Below are positions 27,107 through 35,632 of a DNA stretch of 64,000 nt, one piece after another. Source of the stretch: Zoogloea sp021286885 (GTDB lineage: Bacteria > Pseudomonadota > Gammaproteobacteria > Burkholderiales > Rhodocyclaceae). The notes beneath the pieces were generated by a model. It was not told the DNA's origin and did not search any database. It saw only the letters and a program-made list of their open reading frames with translations. Every line of letters begins with the position of its first letter. The first letter of the stretch is position 1. The stretch lies in assembly GCF_041915215.1 (NCBI RefSeq), contig NZ_JAYSBV010000020.1. The stretch is one strand, 5' to 3'. Both the position numbers and the translations under genes were made by a program.

Positions 27107-28402
27107 ATGAAAGCAAACAAGTCGTCGATGATCATCCTCATCGCGCTGATCCTCGGTATCGTGGTTGGTTACGCCTGTAACCAGTCTGCCGCCACGCCTG
27201 AAGCCGCCAAGGAGATTGCCGGTTACTTCAGCATCCTGACCGACGTCTTCCTGCGCATGATCAAGATGATCATTGCGCCCCTGGTGTTCGCCACCCTGGC
27301 TGCCGGCCTGGCCAATATCGGTGATTCCAAGACCGTTGGCCGCATCGGCGCCCGCGCACTGGGCTGGTTCCTGTGCGCCTCCCTGGTCTCCCTGACCCTG
27401 GGCCTGATCTTCGCCAACCTGCTGGAGCCGGGCAAGAACCTGAACATGCCCCTGCCGGACGTGGGCACCGCCACCAACCTGAAAACGGGCGCCCTGAACC
27501 TCAAGGACTTCATCACCCAAGTGTTCCCCAAGAGCATCTTTGAAGCCATGGCCGGCAACGCCGTGCTGCAGATCCTGGTGTTCGCCGTGTTCTTCGGCCT
27601 GGCCCTGGGCAACATGCACAACCAAGTCGCCATGAGCCTGGTGAAGACCCTGGAAGAAGTGGTCCATGTGATGCTGAAGGTCACCGACTACGTGATGCGC
27701 TTCGCCCCCATGGGCGTGTTCGGCGCCGTGGCCTCCGTGGTCACCGTGCAGGGCGTGGGCATCCTGACCGTGTTCGGCAAGCTGATGGGCAGCCTCTACC
27801 TGTCCCTGTTCGCCCTGTGGGCCATCCTGATCTTTGCTGGCTATATGGTGCTGGGCAAGGACATCGGTCGTCTGCTCAAGCTCATCCGCAACCCGATGCT
27901 GATCGGCTTCTCCACCGCCAGCAGCGAATCCGCCTACCCCAAGGTGATGGAACAGCTGGAAAAGTTTGGCGTCAGCAACCGGATCACCGGCTTCGTGCTG
28001 CCCCTGGGCTACTCCTTCAACCTGGACGGCTCCATGCTGTACACCGGCTTTGCCGCCCTGTTCGTGTCCCAGGCCTACAACATCCCCCTCACTCTGGGCG
28101 AGCAGATCACCATGCTGCTGGTGCTGATGGTGTCCAGCAAGGGCATCGCTGGCGTGCCCCGCGCCTCCCTGGTGGTGGTGGCCGCCGTGCTGCCCATGTT
28201 CCACCTGCCGGAAGCCGGCCTGCTGCTGATCATGGGTGTTGACCACTTCATGGACATGGGCCGCACCGCCACCAACGTGCTGGGCAACACGGTTGCCACC
28301 GCTGTGGTCGCCAAGTGGGAAAATGCCATCGAGCCGGTCAATGCCGCCTACGACGACCAGGACGAAGCCCTTCCCGAACCGGAAGAACGCGCCAAGGCCT
28401 GA
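27107..28402 (+). CDS. DAACS-family cation:acidic amino acid/C4-dicarboxylate symporter
   Basis: This 431-residue inner-membrane symporter of the dicarboxylate/amino acid:cation family shows the family repeats: MIKMIIAPLVFATLAAG, the TASSESAYPKVME hairpin 1 region (about 268-280), GYSFNLDGSML (about 303-313) and the SSKGIAGVPRASL hairpin 2 region. In the substrate helix the residues D383, R386 and N390 (DMGRTATN) match D394/R397/N401 of the archaeal aspartate transporter GltPh, favouring acidic amino acids over plain dicarboxylates (inference from known structure). Its own sigma-54 promoter and NtrC-like sites suggest nitrogen-controlled uptake. A terminator follows. Confidence 0.9.
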   Translation: MKANKSSMIILIALILGIVVGYACNQSAATPEAAKEIAGYFSILTDVFLRMIKMIIAPLVFATLAAGLANIGDSKTVGRIGARALGWFLCASLVSLTLGLIFANLLEPGKNLNMPLPDVGTATNLKTGALNLKDFITQVFPKSIFEAMAGNAVLQILVFAVFFGLALGNMHNQVAMSLVKTLEEVVHVMLKVTDYVMRFAPMGVFGAVASVVTVQGVGILTVFGKLMGSLYLSLFALWAILIFAGYMVLGKDIGRLLKLIRNPMLIGFSTASSESAYPKVMEQLEKFGVSNRITGFVLPLGYSFNLDGSMLYTGFAALFVSQAYNIPLTLGEQITMLLVLMVSSKGIAGVPRASLVVVAAVLPMFHLPEAGLLLIMGVDHFMDMGRTATNVLGNTVATAVVAKWENAIEPVNAAYDDQDEALPEPEERAKA

Positions 28403-28458
28403 TCGCCCGAACGCCCTCGCCCTGACCGACGCTTTTGAACTGACACTCTGAAGCGCCC

Positions 28459-28493
28459 CGGCCCGACGCCTTCACCGGCCTCGGGCCGTTTTT
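28459..28493 (+). terminator. Rho-independent terminator after the DAACS symporter
   Basis: The stem CGGCCCGA/TCGGGCCG is followed by five T residues. Confidence 0.88.
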
Positions 28494-28503
28494 CATTGGA
28501 ACC

Positions 28504-29283
28504 ATGGATACACTCTTCGACTTCGTGCTGCTCGGCAGCGTTGCCTTCTTCGCCGGCCTAGTGGATGCGGTGGTGGGCGGCGGCGGTCTGATCCAGACCC
28601 CCGCCCTCCTCACCCACTTTCCCCAAGCCTCCATTCCGTGCGTGTTCGGCACCAACAAACTCTCCAGCGTGGCGGGCACCTGTTCGGCCCTGTGGCGCTA
28701 CGCCAAGGCGGTTCCACTGCCCTGGAAAGAAGTGGGCCCGGCGGCCCTCACCGCCCTGGTGGGCGCCTGGCTGGGCGCGGCGCTGGTGGCCTGGCTGCCC
28801 CGGGAAGCCATGCGCCCCCTGGTGGTGGTACTGATGCTGGCGGTGGCGATTTACACCTTCAAGCGCAAGGATTTCGGCCACGCGCCGACCCGGGAACTCA
28901 CCCCCGCCGACCGCTGGAAGATCCCCCTGTTTGGCGGGCTGATCGGTTTTTACGACGGCTTCTTCGGCCCCGGCACCGGCAGCTTTCTGGTGTTCGGCTT
29001 TGTGCGCCTGTTCGGGATGGACTTCCTGCGCGCCTCGGCCAGCGCCAAGCTGGTGAATGCGGCCACCAACATCTCGGCCATCAGCTTCTTTGCCAGCCAC
29101 GGCCCGCTGATGTGGTCGGTGGGGCTCATCATGGGCGTGTTCAATCTGCTGGGCGCCCAGGTGGGCACCCGACTGGCCCTGCGCCGGGGCACCGGCTTCG
29201 TGCGCCAGGCGTTTTTGATTGTGGTGGCGCTGCTCATCGCCAAGCTGGGCTGGGACATCCTCAAGGAATGGCTGGGCAGCTAA
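28504..29283 (+). CDS. TSUP (TauE/SafE, YfcA-like) membrane permease
   Basis: This 259-residue integral membrane protein of the TSUP family has about eight hydrophobic segments. The paired family motifs GLVDAVVGGGGLIQTP (about 19-34) and GFYDGFFGPGTGSFL (about 147-161) are clear, as is GTNKLSSVAGT after the first one. TSUP members move sulfite, sulfoacetate, organosulfonates or other small anions; the substrate here cannot be told. GGAA precedes the ATG. It sits between two terminators, so it is probably monocistronic, with the promoter overlapping the upstream terminator. Confidence 0.88.
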   Translation: MDTLFDFVLLGSVAFFAGLVDAVVGGGGLIQTPALLTHFPQASIPCVFGTNKLSSVAGTCSALWRYAKAVPLPWKEVGPAALTALVGAWLGAALVAWLPREAMRPLVVVLMLAVAIYTFKRKDFGHAPTRELTPADRWKIPLFGGLIGFYDGFFGPGTGSFLVFGFVRLFGMDFLRASASAKLVNAATNISAISFFASHGPLMWSVGLIMGVFNLLGAQVGTRLALRRGTGFVRQAFLIVVALLIAKLGWDILKEWLGS

Positions 29284-29586
29284 CCCTTTGCCGCCTTGAT
29301 CGCCCAGTTAAAGTACATGCTGGCTGGCAAGATCTGCGGCCGATGGATACGCCGACTCTGGGCGGCGGCTTCGGCGTTCTCGGAGACATCTGTCGCCCAT
29401 CGGTTATGAGCAACTGCAGGCAGGGAAAAAGCTTATTGGGGTGTCTGAAAAAACTTGACCACTACAGCGCCTCGATAGTTATTTTTGATGACTTATCCAC
29501 ATACAGTTTGAACGGAACGGTGTTAGATTCGCCACATCAAACAAAGGCCGCCGAAGAGCGGCTTTTTGTACGACGGAGGAACCACC
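29284..29586. other. AT-richer intergenic stretch, no convincing gene
   Basis: The first 60 bp resemble the flanking genome; from about 29410 the composition becomes clearly AT-richer. It holds no supported open frame. A TTGACC hexamer (about 29454-29459) followed at a suitable distance by an AT-rich AGTTAT stretch could be a weak promoter, and the segment ends with a small terminator-like hairpin, so a short non-coding transcript is possible but unsupported. Confidence 0.4.
29547..29567 (+). terminator. Small terminator-like hairpin
   Basis: GCCGC/GCGGC with a six-base loop is followed by five T residues, directly upstream of the ribosome-binding site of the next small gene. It may end an unseen transcript or attenuate the small gene. 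Confidence 0.55.
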
Positions 29587-29802
29587 ATGAACCATCTGAT
29601 CAACCTGCTTGATGGCTTCGCCAGCGTCCTCGACAACCATCTTTCCTTGGGTAGGCCGTATGTAAGATACCCTAAAGGTAGTGGTTTCAGGTCAGACGTA
29701 TCCCATCTACGCGGCGATGCGCGCAGAGTGAACGCCGATCTTCGAAAGAGCCTGACCTCACATGGCGTCCAAAGCAGTACAAGCACGCGCAAGAAACCGT
29801 AA
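29587..29802 (+). CDS. Small unrecognised island protein
   Basis: This 71-residue basic protein, opening MNHLINLLDGFASVLDNHL and ending in a Ser/Thr/Lys-rich tail, matches no known family. The start is well supported by GGAGGA six bases before the ATG. Phage and plasmid small proteins often open this way, and the AT-richer base composition fits a transferred segment. Its end overlaps the next gene by 41 bp in another frame. Confidence 0.5.
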   Translation: MNHLINLLDGFASVLDNHLSLGRPYVRYPKGSGFRSDVSHLRGDARRVNADLRKSLTSHGVQSSTSTRKKP

Positions 29803-30169
29803 CGGTGATGAGCTGACGTTGCAAGCGCACGAATCCGATGCGCTTACGCTTCCCGTTGAGCAGCTTGAACGTCTGCACAATTTTCGCCCTGATTTAGTCG
29901 ACTTCGTCATCACTCAGACTCAAGCGGAAGCAGAGCATCGTCGCCGAAACGACACGTGCGTTAACCGATTCATATTCATCGAGAGAATAACGGGCCAGCT
30001 TGCTGCTGTGTTCGTTGCTGCGCTAGGCATAGGCGGTGGCATTTACGCTGGCCTGCATGGGGAGCCTGTACTGGGAGGAACTATTGCCTCAATCACCATT
30101 GGAACTCTTGCTGTTGCATTCTTAGGCCGCACGAGCGCCGAAGAGCGCACAAAAAGTGCTGGTAAGTGA
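29762..30169 (+). CDS. DUF2335-like two-helix membrane protein
   Basis: This 135-residue protein shows the DUF2335 layout: a short N-terminal region, a conserved LERLHNFRPDLVDFVITQTQ helix, an EAEHRRRND segment, then two hydrophobic helices (about 83-105, QLAAVFVAALGIGGGIYAGL; about 107-124, TIASITIGTLAVAFLG). DUF2335 proteins are small membrane proteins often found on phages and mobile elements; the function is unknown. The start is uncertain because no good ribosome-binding site precedes it and it overlaps the previous gene; later starts are possible. Its base composition is unlike its neighbours. A terminator follows. Confidence 0.65.
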   Translation: MASKAVQARARNRNGDELTLQAHESDALTLPVEQLERLHNFRPDLVDFVITQTQAEAEHRRRNDTCVNRFIFIERITGQLAAVFVAALGIGGGIYAGLHGEPVLGGTIASITIGTLAVAFLGRTSAEERTKSAGK

Positions 30170-30178
30170 TTTAAGCGC

Positions 30179-30201
30179 AAGCCGCCTTCGGGCGGCTTTT
30201 T
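30179..30201 (+). terminator. Rho-independent terminator of the island genes
   Basis: AAGCCGCC-TTCG-GGCGGCTT, a stable UUCG tetraloop hairpin, runs into a T-tract. Confidence 0.9.
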
Positions 30202-30372
30202 CTTCGCCTAGTCTAGGGCATCCGCCCCTCCCCTGATTTGCATTCTGACGCGTCCCAGGGCCTGTTTCCCTGGTTCGTCAAGCATGCAGTGCACAGCGAG
30301 GCCGGTAGCAGAAAGGTAGAATCGCCCGGCCCTGGCAGCCTATCCGGGCCTTGCCCCTGACCGGAGATACCC

Positions 30373-30693
30373 ATGCCCCGCCTTCCCGCCCTGCTCCTCA
30401 CGGCCCTGCTGGGCTTGTCCATCCTCCCCGCCCGGGCCCAGATGCCCAGCCTGTGCGAAAGCACCTGCAAGGCCGAGCTGACCCAGTGCCGCAAGGATGC
30501 CTTTGCCACCCGCAACAACGAAACCGGGTTGCCTGCCTATGCATCCCCCCGCGAACAGAGCCAGATCGGTGACTACACCACGGTCGCGGAGGCCGCCCGG
30601 CGTGAGAACGCAGGCATCCAGGGGCGCCTGGAGGAACGCTACACCGACTGCCAGAATGCCCACCTGCGCTGCCGGCAGAACTGCCCCCGTTAA
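30373..30693 (+). CDS. Small secreted cysteine-rich protein
   Basis: This 106-residue protein has a signal peptide (about 1-22, LPALLLTALLGLSILPARA) and a mature part with six cysteines arranged as CxxxC..C (about 28-39) and C..C..C near the end (DCQNAHLRCRQNCPR), likely disulfide-bonded in the periplasm. The middle is charged and Thr/Ala-rich. No family is recognised. GGAG lies seven bases before the ATG. It converges on the purine-degradation operon, whose terminator starts 5 bp past this stop. Confidence 0.65.
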   Translation: MPRLPALLLTALLGLSILPARAQMPSLCESTCKAELTQCRKDAFATRNNETGLPAYASPREQSQIGDYTTVAEAARRENAGIQGRLEERYTDCQNAHLRCRQNCPR

Positions 30694-30697
30694 ACCC

Positions 30698-30735
30698 AAA
30701 AAAAACCGACTGCGGGCCCGGAGGCCGGCAGTCGG
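30698..30735 (-). terminator. Terminator of the urate-degradation operon
   Basis: On the minus strand CCGACTGC/GCAGTCGG is followed by eight T residues, about 90 bp after the allA stop. Confidence 0.9.
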
Positions 30736-30825
30736 ACAAAGACCAGGTCAGGCGCGCAGAGCCGTCAAAAGCTCATCCTGACCGGGGGAGGGAAAACTCA
30801 GGCGGCGTGCAGCGCAACGCCTCCC

Positions 30826-31371
30826 TCAGGCAGGGTGATCAAGCAGGGCGATCAGGCCGGGCACGTCCAGCACCACCTCATCGCAGTTGGGGCCCAGGCC
30901 GCTCCGGTCGATCACCAGAAAATCACTCACTTCGCCCAGGGCCAGCAGCGGGTGGTGCCACACCCCGGGGGCGTAGTTCACCCCCTGCCCCGGACGGGCC
31001 AGGAAGAGGCGCAGATCCTCGGCCCGGGGAGCCGCACCGGGGCGGGCCACCACCACCAGATAGGGCCGCTCCGCGAGGGGCATGAAGGCCTGGCTGCCCA
31101 GGGGGTGACGCTCCATCATTTCCACCCGGAAGGGCAGCGCCCGGGGCAGGCCCCGGAAGATGGACACAATCGCTCGCCCCTCCGGCCCGGGCTCGATGCG
31201 GGCCAGATCGTGGTAACGCTCGGTATTGCCCCCGTTGATGGTGAAATGGCGGGCGCCCTCATCGGCCTCGATCACCTCACCAAAGGGCGCAAAGGCCTCC
31301 CGGCTGAGGGGCTCCAGGGCCAGCAGGTGCGGCACCGCCGCCACAGGCGGGCAGACATCAGTCGCGGACAT
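30826..31371 (-). CDS. allA: Ureidoglycolate lyase
   Basis: AllA splits ureidoglycolate into glyoxylate and urea, the last step of the urate pathway. The 181-residue cupin-like protein opens with LEPLSREAFAPFGEVIEAD and carries the family segments FTINGGNTERYHDLA, MMERHPLGSQAFMPL, YLVVVA and GVNYAPGVWHHPLLAL. The start at 31371 shares a base with the alc stop (TGATG), so longer readings overlapping alc were rejected. It is the final gene of the operon. Confidence 0.93.
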   Translation of the reverse strand: MSATDVCPPVAAVPHLLALEPLSREAFAPFGEVIEADEGARHFTINGGNTERYHDLARIEPGPEGRAIVSIFRGLPRALPFRVEMMERHPLGSQAFMPLAERPYLVVVARPGAAPRAEDLRLFLARPGQGVNYAPGVWHHPLLALGEVSDFLVIDRSGLGPNCDEVVLDVPGLIALLDHPA

Positions 31372-32423
31372 CAATCCTCCTTGCGCACCGGGCGCCCCCA
31401 CAGACGCAGGCGCGAAACGCCGCCATCCGGAAAGATGTTGAAACGCACGTGGGTGATGGGCCCCAGGGCGGCGATGGCCTCGGTGAAGGTATGCACCGCA
31501 TCCATCTGGAGCTTCTGCTCGGGCAACAGGGTCTGCCAGAACATGGACTGGGTGGTGATGGAGCGGTCGGTGCCCCCCGTCACGCAGGCGGCCTGGATGG
31601 AGCAGCGGTCCGGGTAGTTGCCCTTGAAGAAGGCGGTATCCACCTCGATGCGCTCCACCACGCCGGGGGTGCCCAGTTCCAGCACGCACCAGTCGTTGCC
31701 CGGTTCGCGCCGGCGGCGGGTTTCCCAGCCGTCGCCCATGTTCACGCCGCGCCCGGGGAGCAGCAGGGCCGAGACGCTGGAGCCAAAGCTCGCGTCGTTC
31801 CACGACACCGCCCGGCCCCCGTTTTCCATGGCCACCAGGTCGATGACTTCATCCCCGCTCAGGTTTTCCAGGGCGCCCACCGGGCGGCCATACACCCGCA
31901 GCCGGGCGATGCCGCCATCCGGGTAGATGTTGACCCGCAGGTGGGTCCAGGCCGCGCTACTGGCGCATTCCAGAATGTGGTGGCTATTGGGCCCCAGGGG
32001 CGTAGCGGGCAGGATCTCGGTCCAGGTGGCCTGCTGGAGCACCTCCACCGCGTCGCTGGCCGAGACCGTGGCTTCGATCGAAACGGCGGGCGGGTAATTG
32101 CCGGTGAAGTGGCTGGTATCCACGTCAAACCCCCGGATCACGCCCTTCACCCCCAGCTTCACCAGGGCCCAGTCGTGGCCGGCAACGCGCTTGCGGCGGG
32201 ATTCCCAGCCGTCCATCCACTTGCCGTTGGTGTCGAACTTGCCGGGCACGAACTGGGCCGGGTCGGGGTTGAGCATGCGCGAGACTTCGGCGAAGAAGTC
32301 ATCCGACGCGTACAGGGCCCGGGCCCCGAGGCGCGGGCTGGCGAGATCCACCGAACGCAGGGCCCAATCGGGCAGGTCGGCGGCGGGGGCGAAGATGGGA
32401 GCGCCGGGAATGTGGCTGGCCAT
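31371..32423 (-). CDS. alc: Allantoicase
   Basis: Allantoicase hydrolyses allantoate to ureidoglycolate and urea. The 350-residue protein has two tandem beta-jelly-roll repeats, as in the family: DGWESRRKRVAGHDWALVKLG and DGWETRRRREPGNDWCVLELG, each followed by DVDTSHFTGNYP or EVDTAFFKGNYP. ATG at 32423 follows AAGGAGA; longer readings lack a site. The gene is in the middle of the operon, downstream of puuE. Confidence 0.96.
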   Translation of the reverse strand: MASHIPGAPIFAPAADLPDWALRSVDLASPRLGARALYASDDFFAEVSRMLNPDPAQFVPGKFDTNGKWMDGWESRRKRVAGHDWALVKLGVKGVIRGFDVDTSHFTGNYPPAVSIEATVSASDAVEVLQQATWTEILPATPLGPNSHHILECASSAAWTHLRVNIYPDGGIARLRVYGRPVGALENLSGDEVIDLVAMENGGRAVSWNDASFGSSVSALLLPGRGVNMGDGWETRRRREPGNDWCVLELGTPGVVERIEVDTAFFKGNYPDRCSIQAACVTGGTDRSITTQSMFWQTLLPEQKLQMDAVHTFTEAIAALGPITHVRFNIFPDGGVSRLRLWGRPVRKED

Positions 32424-32449
32424 GGATGTGTCTCCTTGTGCTTGGGTTA

Positions 32450-33403
32450 TCAGGGCTGGGCTTGCCAGGGGTGGCGGGCCACCCAGTGACGGGCGATATC
32501 CACCCGGCGGCAGACCCACACCTTGTCGTGTTTTTCGATGTGATCCAGAAAGCGCTGCAAGGCCCGGAAGCGGCCCGGCCGGCCCAGCAGCCGGCAGTGC
32601 ATCCCCACGCTGAGCATGGCCGGGCGCTCGTCCCCTTCGGCGTACATCACGTCGAAGGCGTCGCGCAGGTATTCAAAGAACTCGTCCCCGTGGGAGAAAC
32701 CCTGGGGCAACGAGAAGCGCATGTCGTTGGTGTCCAGGGTGTAGGGCACGATCAGGTGGGGCACCTCGGTGCCATCGGTGCGCTGCACCCGGGTCCAGAA
32801 CGGGAGGTCGTCCCCGTAGTAGTCGGAGTCGTACAGAAAGCCACCATCGTCGGCCACCAGCCGGCGGGTGTTGGGGGAGTCCCGCCCGGTGTACCAGCCC
32901 AGGGGGCGTTCGCCGGTAAGTTGCTGGATGATCTCCATGCCGATGCGCATGTGTTCGCGCTCGGTGGCCTCATCCACGTTCTGGTAGTGGATCCAGCGCC
33001 AGCCGTGGCAGGCGATCTCGTGGCCCAGCTCGCGGAAGGCGGCGGTCAGCTCCGGGTGACGCTGGAGCGCCATCGACACCCCGAAGATGGTCATGGGCAG
33101 CCCGCGCCGCTCGAACTCGCGCAGGAAGCGCCACACCCCGACCCGCGAGCCGTACTCGTAGACGCCCTCCATCGACAGGTGGCGTTCCGGGTAGCTGGCC
33201 GGGTTGAAAAGCTCGGACAGAAACTGCTCGCTGCCCGGATCGCCGTGCAGCACGCAGTTTTCGCCGCCCTCTTCGTAATTGAGCACAAACTGGACGGCGA
33301 TCCGCGCCCCGCCCGGCCAATCGGCGTGGGGCGGGTTGCGACCATAGCCGATCAGGTCGCGGGGGTAGGCTTGGGGATCAGCAGAAAAATCGGAAGGTTT
33401 CAT
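32450..33403 (-). CDS. puuE: Allantoinase, polysaccharide-deacetylase type (PuuE)
   Basis: PuuE is the metal-independent allantoinase that opens allantoin to allantoate, unrelated to the amidohydrolase AllB. The 317-residue protein begins with a family-like segment (YPRDLIGYGRNPPHADWPGG), followed by VLNYEEGGEN, the HEIACHGWRWIHYQ stretch and the SPNTRRL loop. ATG at 33403 follows GGAG by five bases; an upstream ATG at 33418 overlaps the uraD stop (ATGA) and is also plausible. Confidence 0.95.
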   Translation of the reverse strand: MKPSDFSADPQAYPRDLIGYGRNPPHADWPGGARIAVQFVLNYEEGGENCVLHGDPGSEQFLSELFNPASYPERHLSMEGVYEYGSRVGVWRFLREFERRGLPMTIFGVSMALQRHPELTAAFRELGHEIACHGWRWIHYQNVDEATEREHMRIGMEIIQQLTGERPLGWYTGRDSPNTRRLVADDGGFLYDSDYYGDDLPFWTRVQRTDGTEVPHLIVPYTLDTNDMRFSLPQGFSHGDEFFEYLRDAFDVMYAEGDERPAMLSVGMHCRLLGRPGRFRALQRFLDHIEKHDKVWVCRRVDIARHWVARHPWQAQP

Positions 33404-33414
33404 GGCAACTCCGG

Positions 33415-33948
33415 TCATGCGCCCAACAGGGCATCCAGACGGAACCGGGCGATCCGGCCAATCTGGGCAAGGCAGGTTTCAAACTCGGTGACCCGGTCGT
33501 GGGTGAGGCGGGCCTCCACCGCGTCCATGATCTGGTAACGGCTCAGGCCCTTGACCGCGATCACGAAGGGGAAGCCGAAGCGTTCCCGGTAGCGGGCGTT
33601 CAGGCTGCGCAGGCGGGCCAGCTCGGCGGCGCTGCACTGGTCCAGCCCGGCACCGCGCTGCTCGCCGGTGGAGGCCTGGGTGAGGGTGCCGGCGGCGGCT
33701 TCCTTGCCGGCCAGCTCCGGGTGGGCGCAGATGAGGGCGAGTTGCTCCGCTGGATCAGCCTCGGCCAGCACTGCAAGCAGGGCGGCGTGGAGTGCATCCA
33801 CGCTGGCAAATGGGCGCTGGGCCCAGGCCCGTTCGGGAATCCACGGGGAATGCTCGAAGATGTCGGCCAGCCGGGTGGTGAATTCCGCTTGAGGCAGCGC
33901 CGAGAGGGTCGCCAGCGCAGCGGATACGGGGTGGGAAGAGATCGTCAT
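33415..33948 (-). CDS. uraD: OHCU decarboxylase
   Basis: UraD decarboxylates 2-oxo-4-hydroxy-4-carboxy-5-ureidoimidazoline to S-allantoin, ensuring stereospecific flow. The 177-residue protein has the AHPELAGK motif (catalytic His) and the SAAELARLRSLNARYRERFG segment followed by FPFVIAVKG, both family hallmarks. It starts 12 bp after puuD and overlaps a possible puuE start. Confidence 0.95.
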   Translation of the reverse strand: MTISSHPVSAALATLSALPQAEFTTRLADIFEHSPWIPERAWAQRPFASVDALHAALLAVLAEADPAEQLALICAHPELAGKEAAAGTLTQASTGEQRGAGLDQCSAAELARLRSLNARYRERFGFPFVIAVKGLSRYQIMDAVEARLTHDRVTEFETCLAQIGRIARFRLDALLGA

Positions 33949-33960
33949 GGTGGCGCCCCC

Positions 33961-35154
33961 TTAGTCCGTGATCCGTGCGCCCTGGGCCTGCCAGCGCACC
34001 AGGCGCTGCCGCTCGGGCTCGGTGATGTGGGTCAGGTTGCCCAGGGGCATGTAGCCACTGCCCACGGTTTCGGCCAGCTTGGCTGCGTGCTGGGCGATCT
34101 GGGCGGGGGTTTCGAGCAGCACGCCCTTGGGCGCCTGGGCGAAACTGGGCTGGGTGGGGCGGGCTGCGTGGCACGTCACGCAGCGCTGGGCGACGATGGC
34201 TTCCACCTCGGCAAAGGGCACCTGGGTGCCGCCGGTCTGCACCGGGGCCGGTGCGAGGGCGGCGATCAGGGCCAGGAGCAGCCCCGCCCCGGCGGCGGGC
34301 AGCCACCATTTGAGCTGGCCCCGGTGGCGCAGCACAAAGAACTGGCGGATCAGCACCCCGGCCAGCATCATCACCACCAGCACCAGCCAGCCCCGGGGAT
34401 GGGCGTAGGTCATGGGGTAGTGGTTGCTGATCATGATGAACAGCACCGGCAGGGTGAAGTAGGTGTTATGCACCGAGCGCTGCTTGCCGATCTGGCCGGG
34501 GCGCGGGTCTACCGCCTCGCCGGCGCGGATCTGGGCGACCATGCGCTTCTGGCCCGGGATGATGTGGAAAAACACGTTGGCCACCATCATGGTGCCCAGC
34601 ATGGCGCCCACGTGGATGTAGGCGCCGCGTGCCGAGAACACCTGGTGCAGCAGCCAGTCGCACAGCACCACAAAGGCGAACACCAGCACCGCCAGCAGCC
34701 CGTCGCGCCCGAACAGCAGGCCGCACAGGGCGTTGTAGACCAGCCAGCCCACGGCCAGGAAGGCCACCGAAATGCCAATCGCCGCCGTCGGGCTGAGAGC
34801 CAGCACCTGGGGGTCGATCAGGTAGCTGGAGGCGCCGATCCAGTACACCACCGCCAGCATGCCCATGCCAGACAACCAAGTGGTGTAGGCCTCCCACTTG
34901 GACCAGTGCAGATCCTGGGTGAGGGGCTCGCCCCGGGGGCCGGTCAGGAACTTCTGGCTGCAGTAAAAACCGCCGCCATGCACCGCCCACAGCTCGCCAA
35001 ACACGCCACGCTGCTGGTCTGCCGCCTTGGCGGGCGGGCGCAGCGCGTTGTCGAGCATCACAAAGTAAAAGGACGCGCCAATCCAGGCGATCCCGGTAAT
35101 CAGGTGGAGCCAGCGGATGAGCAGGTTGGCCCAGTCGAGGAGATAGGCTTCCAT
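33961..35154 (-). CDS. puuD: Membrane urate hydroxylase PuuD with cytochrome c domain
   Basis: PuuD oxidises urate to 5-hydroxyisourate at the membrane without an oxygen-dependent UOX. The 397-residue protein has about eight hydrophobic segments (N-terminal WANLLIRWLHLITGIAWIG, then others up to about 300) and a C-terminal cytochrome c domain with the CVTCH haem motif (about 331-335). Electrons therefore go to the respiratory chain rather than producing H2O2. It lies 3 bp after hiuH. Confidence 0.94.
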   Translation of the reverse strand: MEAYLLDWANLLIRWLHLITGIAWIGASFYFVMLDNALRPPAKAADQQRGVFGELWAVHGGGFYCSQKFLTGPRGEPLTQDLHWSKWEAYTTWLSGMGMLAVVYWIGASSYLIDPQVLALSPTAAIGISVAFLAVGWLVYNALCGLLFGRDGLLAVLVFAFVVLCDWLLHQVFSARGAYIHVGAMLGTMMVANVFFHIIPGQKRMVAQIRAGEAVDPRPGQIGKQRSVHNTYFTLPVLFIMISNHYPMTYAHPRGWLVLVVMMLAGVLIRQFFVLRHRGQLKWWLPAAGAGLLLALIAALAPAPVQTGGTQVPFAEVEAIVAQRCVTCHAARPTQPSFAQAPKGVLLETPAQIAQHAAKLAETVGSGYMPLGNLTHITEPERQRLVRWQAQGARITD

Positions 35155-35157
35155 CGC

Positions 35158-35511
35158 TCAGCTGCCCCGGTAAGTGGAGTAGCTCCACGGCGAAACCAGC
35201 AGCGGCACGTGGTAGTGCTGGGCCGGCGCGGCGATGCCAAAGCGCAGCACCACTTCATCCACAAACAGCGGCTCGGGCAGGCCCAGGCCCTGGGCGCGGA
35301 AGTAGTCGCCGGCGGCAAACACCAGCTCGTACGGCCCGGCCTCAAAGGCCGCGCCTTCGAGCAGGGGCGCATCACAGCGCCCGTCGTGGTTGGTGAGGGT
35401 GTCCAGCAGCAGGCGGCGATCACCGCCCGCGAGGCTGAACAGGCGCACGCGGATACCGCTGCCCGGGCAGCCCCGGGCGGTGTCAAGTACGTGGGTGGTA
35501 AGGCGTCCCAT
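35158..35511 (-). CDS. hiuH: 5-Hydroxyisourate hydrolase
   Basis: HIU hydrolase (transthyretin-like protein) hydrolyses 5-hydroxyisourate to OHCU. The 117-residue protein has the LTTHVLDTARGCPGSG opening, HYHVPLLVSPWSYSTYRGS at the end and the diagnostic C-terminal YRGS tetrapeptide. ATG at 35511 follows AGGAG; longer readings run into the dctA end and were rejected. It follows dctA by 121 bp. Confidence 0.95.
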   Translation of the reverse strand: MGRLTTHVLDTARGCPGSGIRVRLFSLAGGDRRLLLDTLTNHDGRCDAPLLEGAAFEAGPYELVFAAGDYFRAQGLGLPEPLFVDEVVLRFGIAAPAQHYHVPLLVSPWSYSTYRGS

Positions 35512-35632
35512 GAAATAGCTCCTGATGCCTGAAGGTTCAAGTACCGAGCAGTTTAGGGCGCCGCCCTGTTTAGGAAACCGATGCACACGTATAAGCGGTA
35601 TATGCGTTTCAATATCTTGAAGGCCGGGGCAA

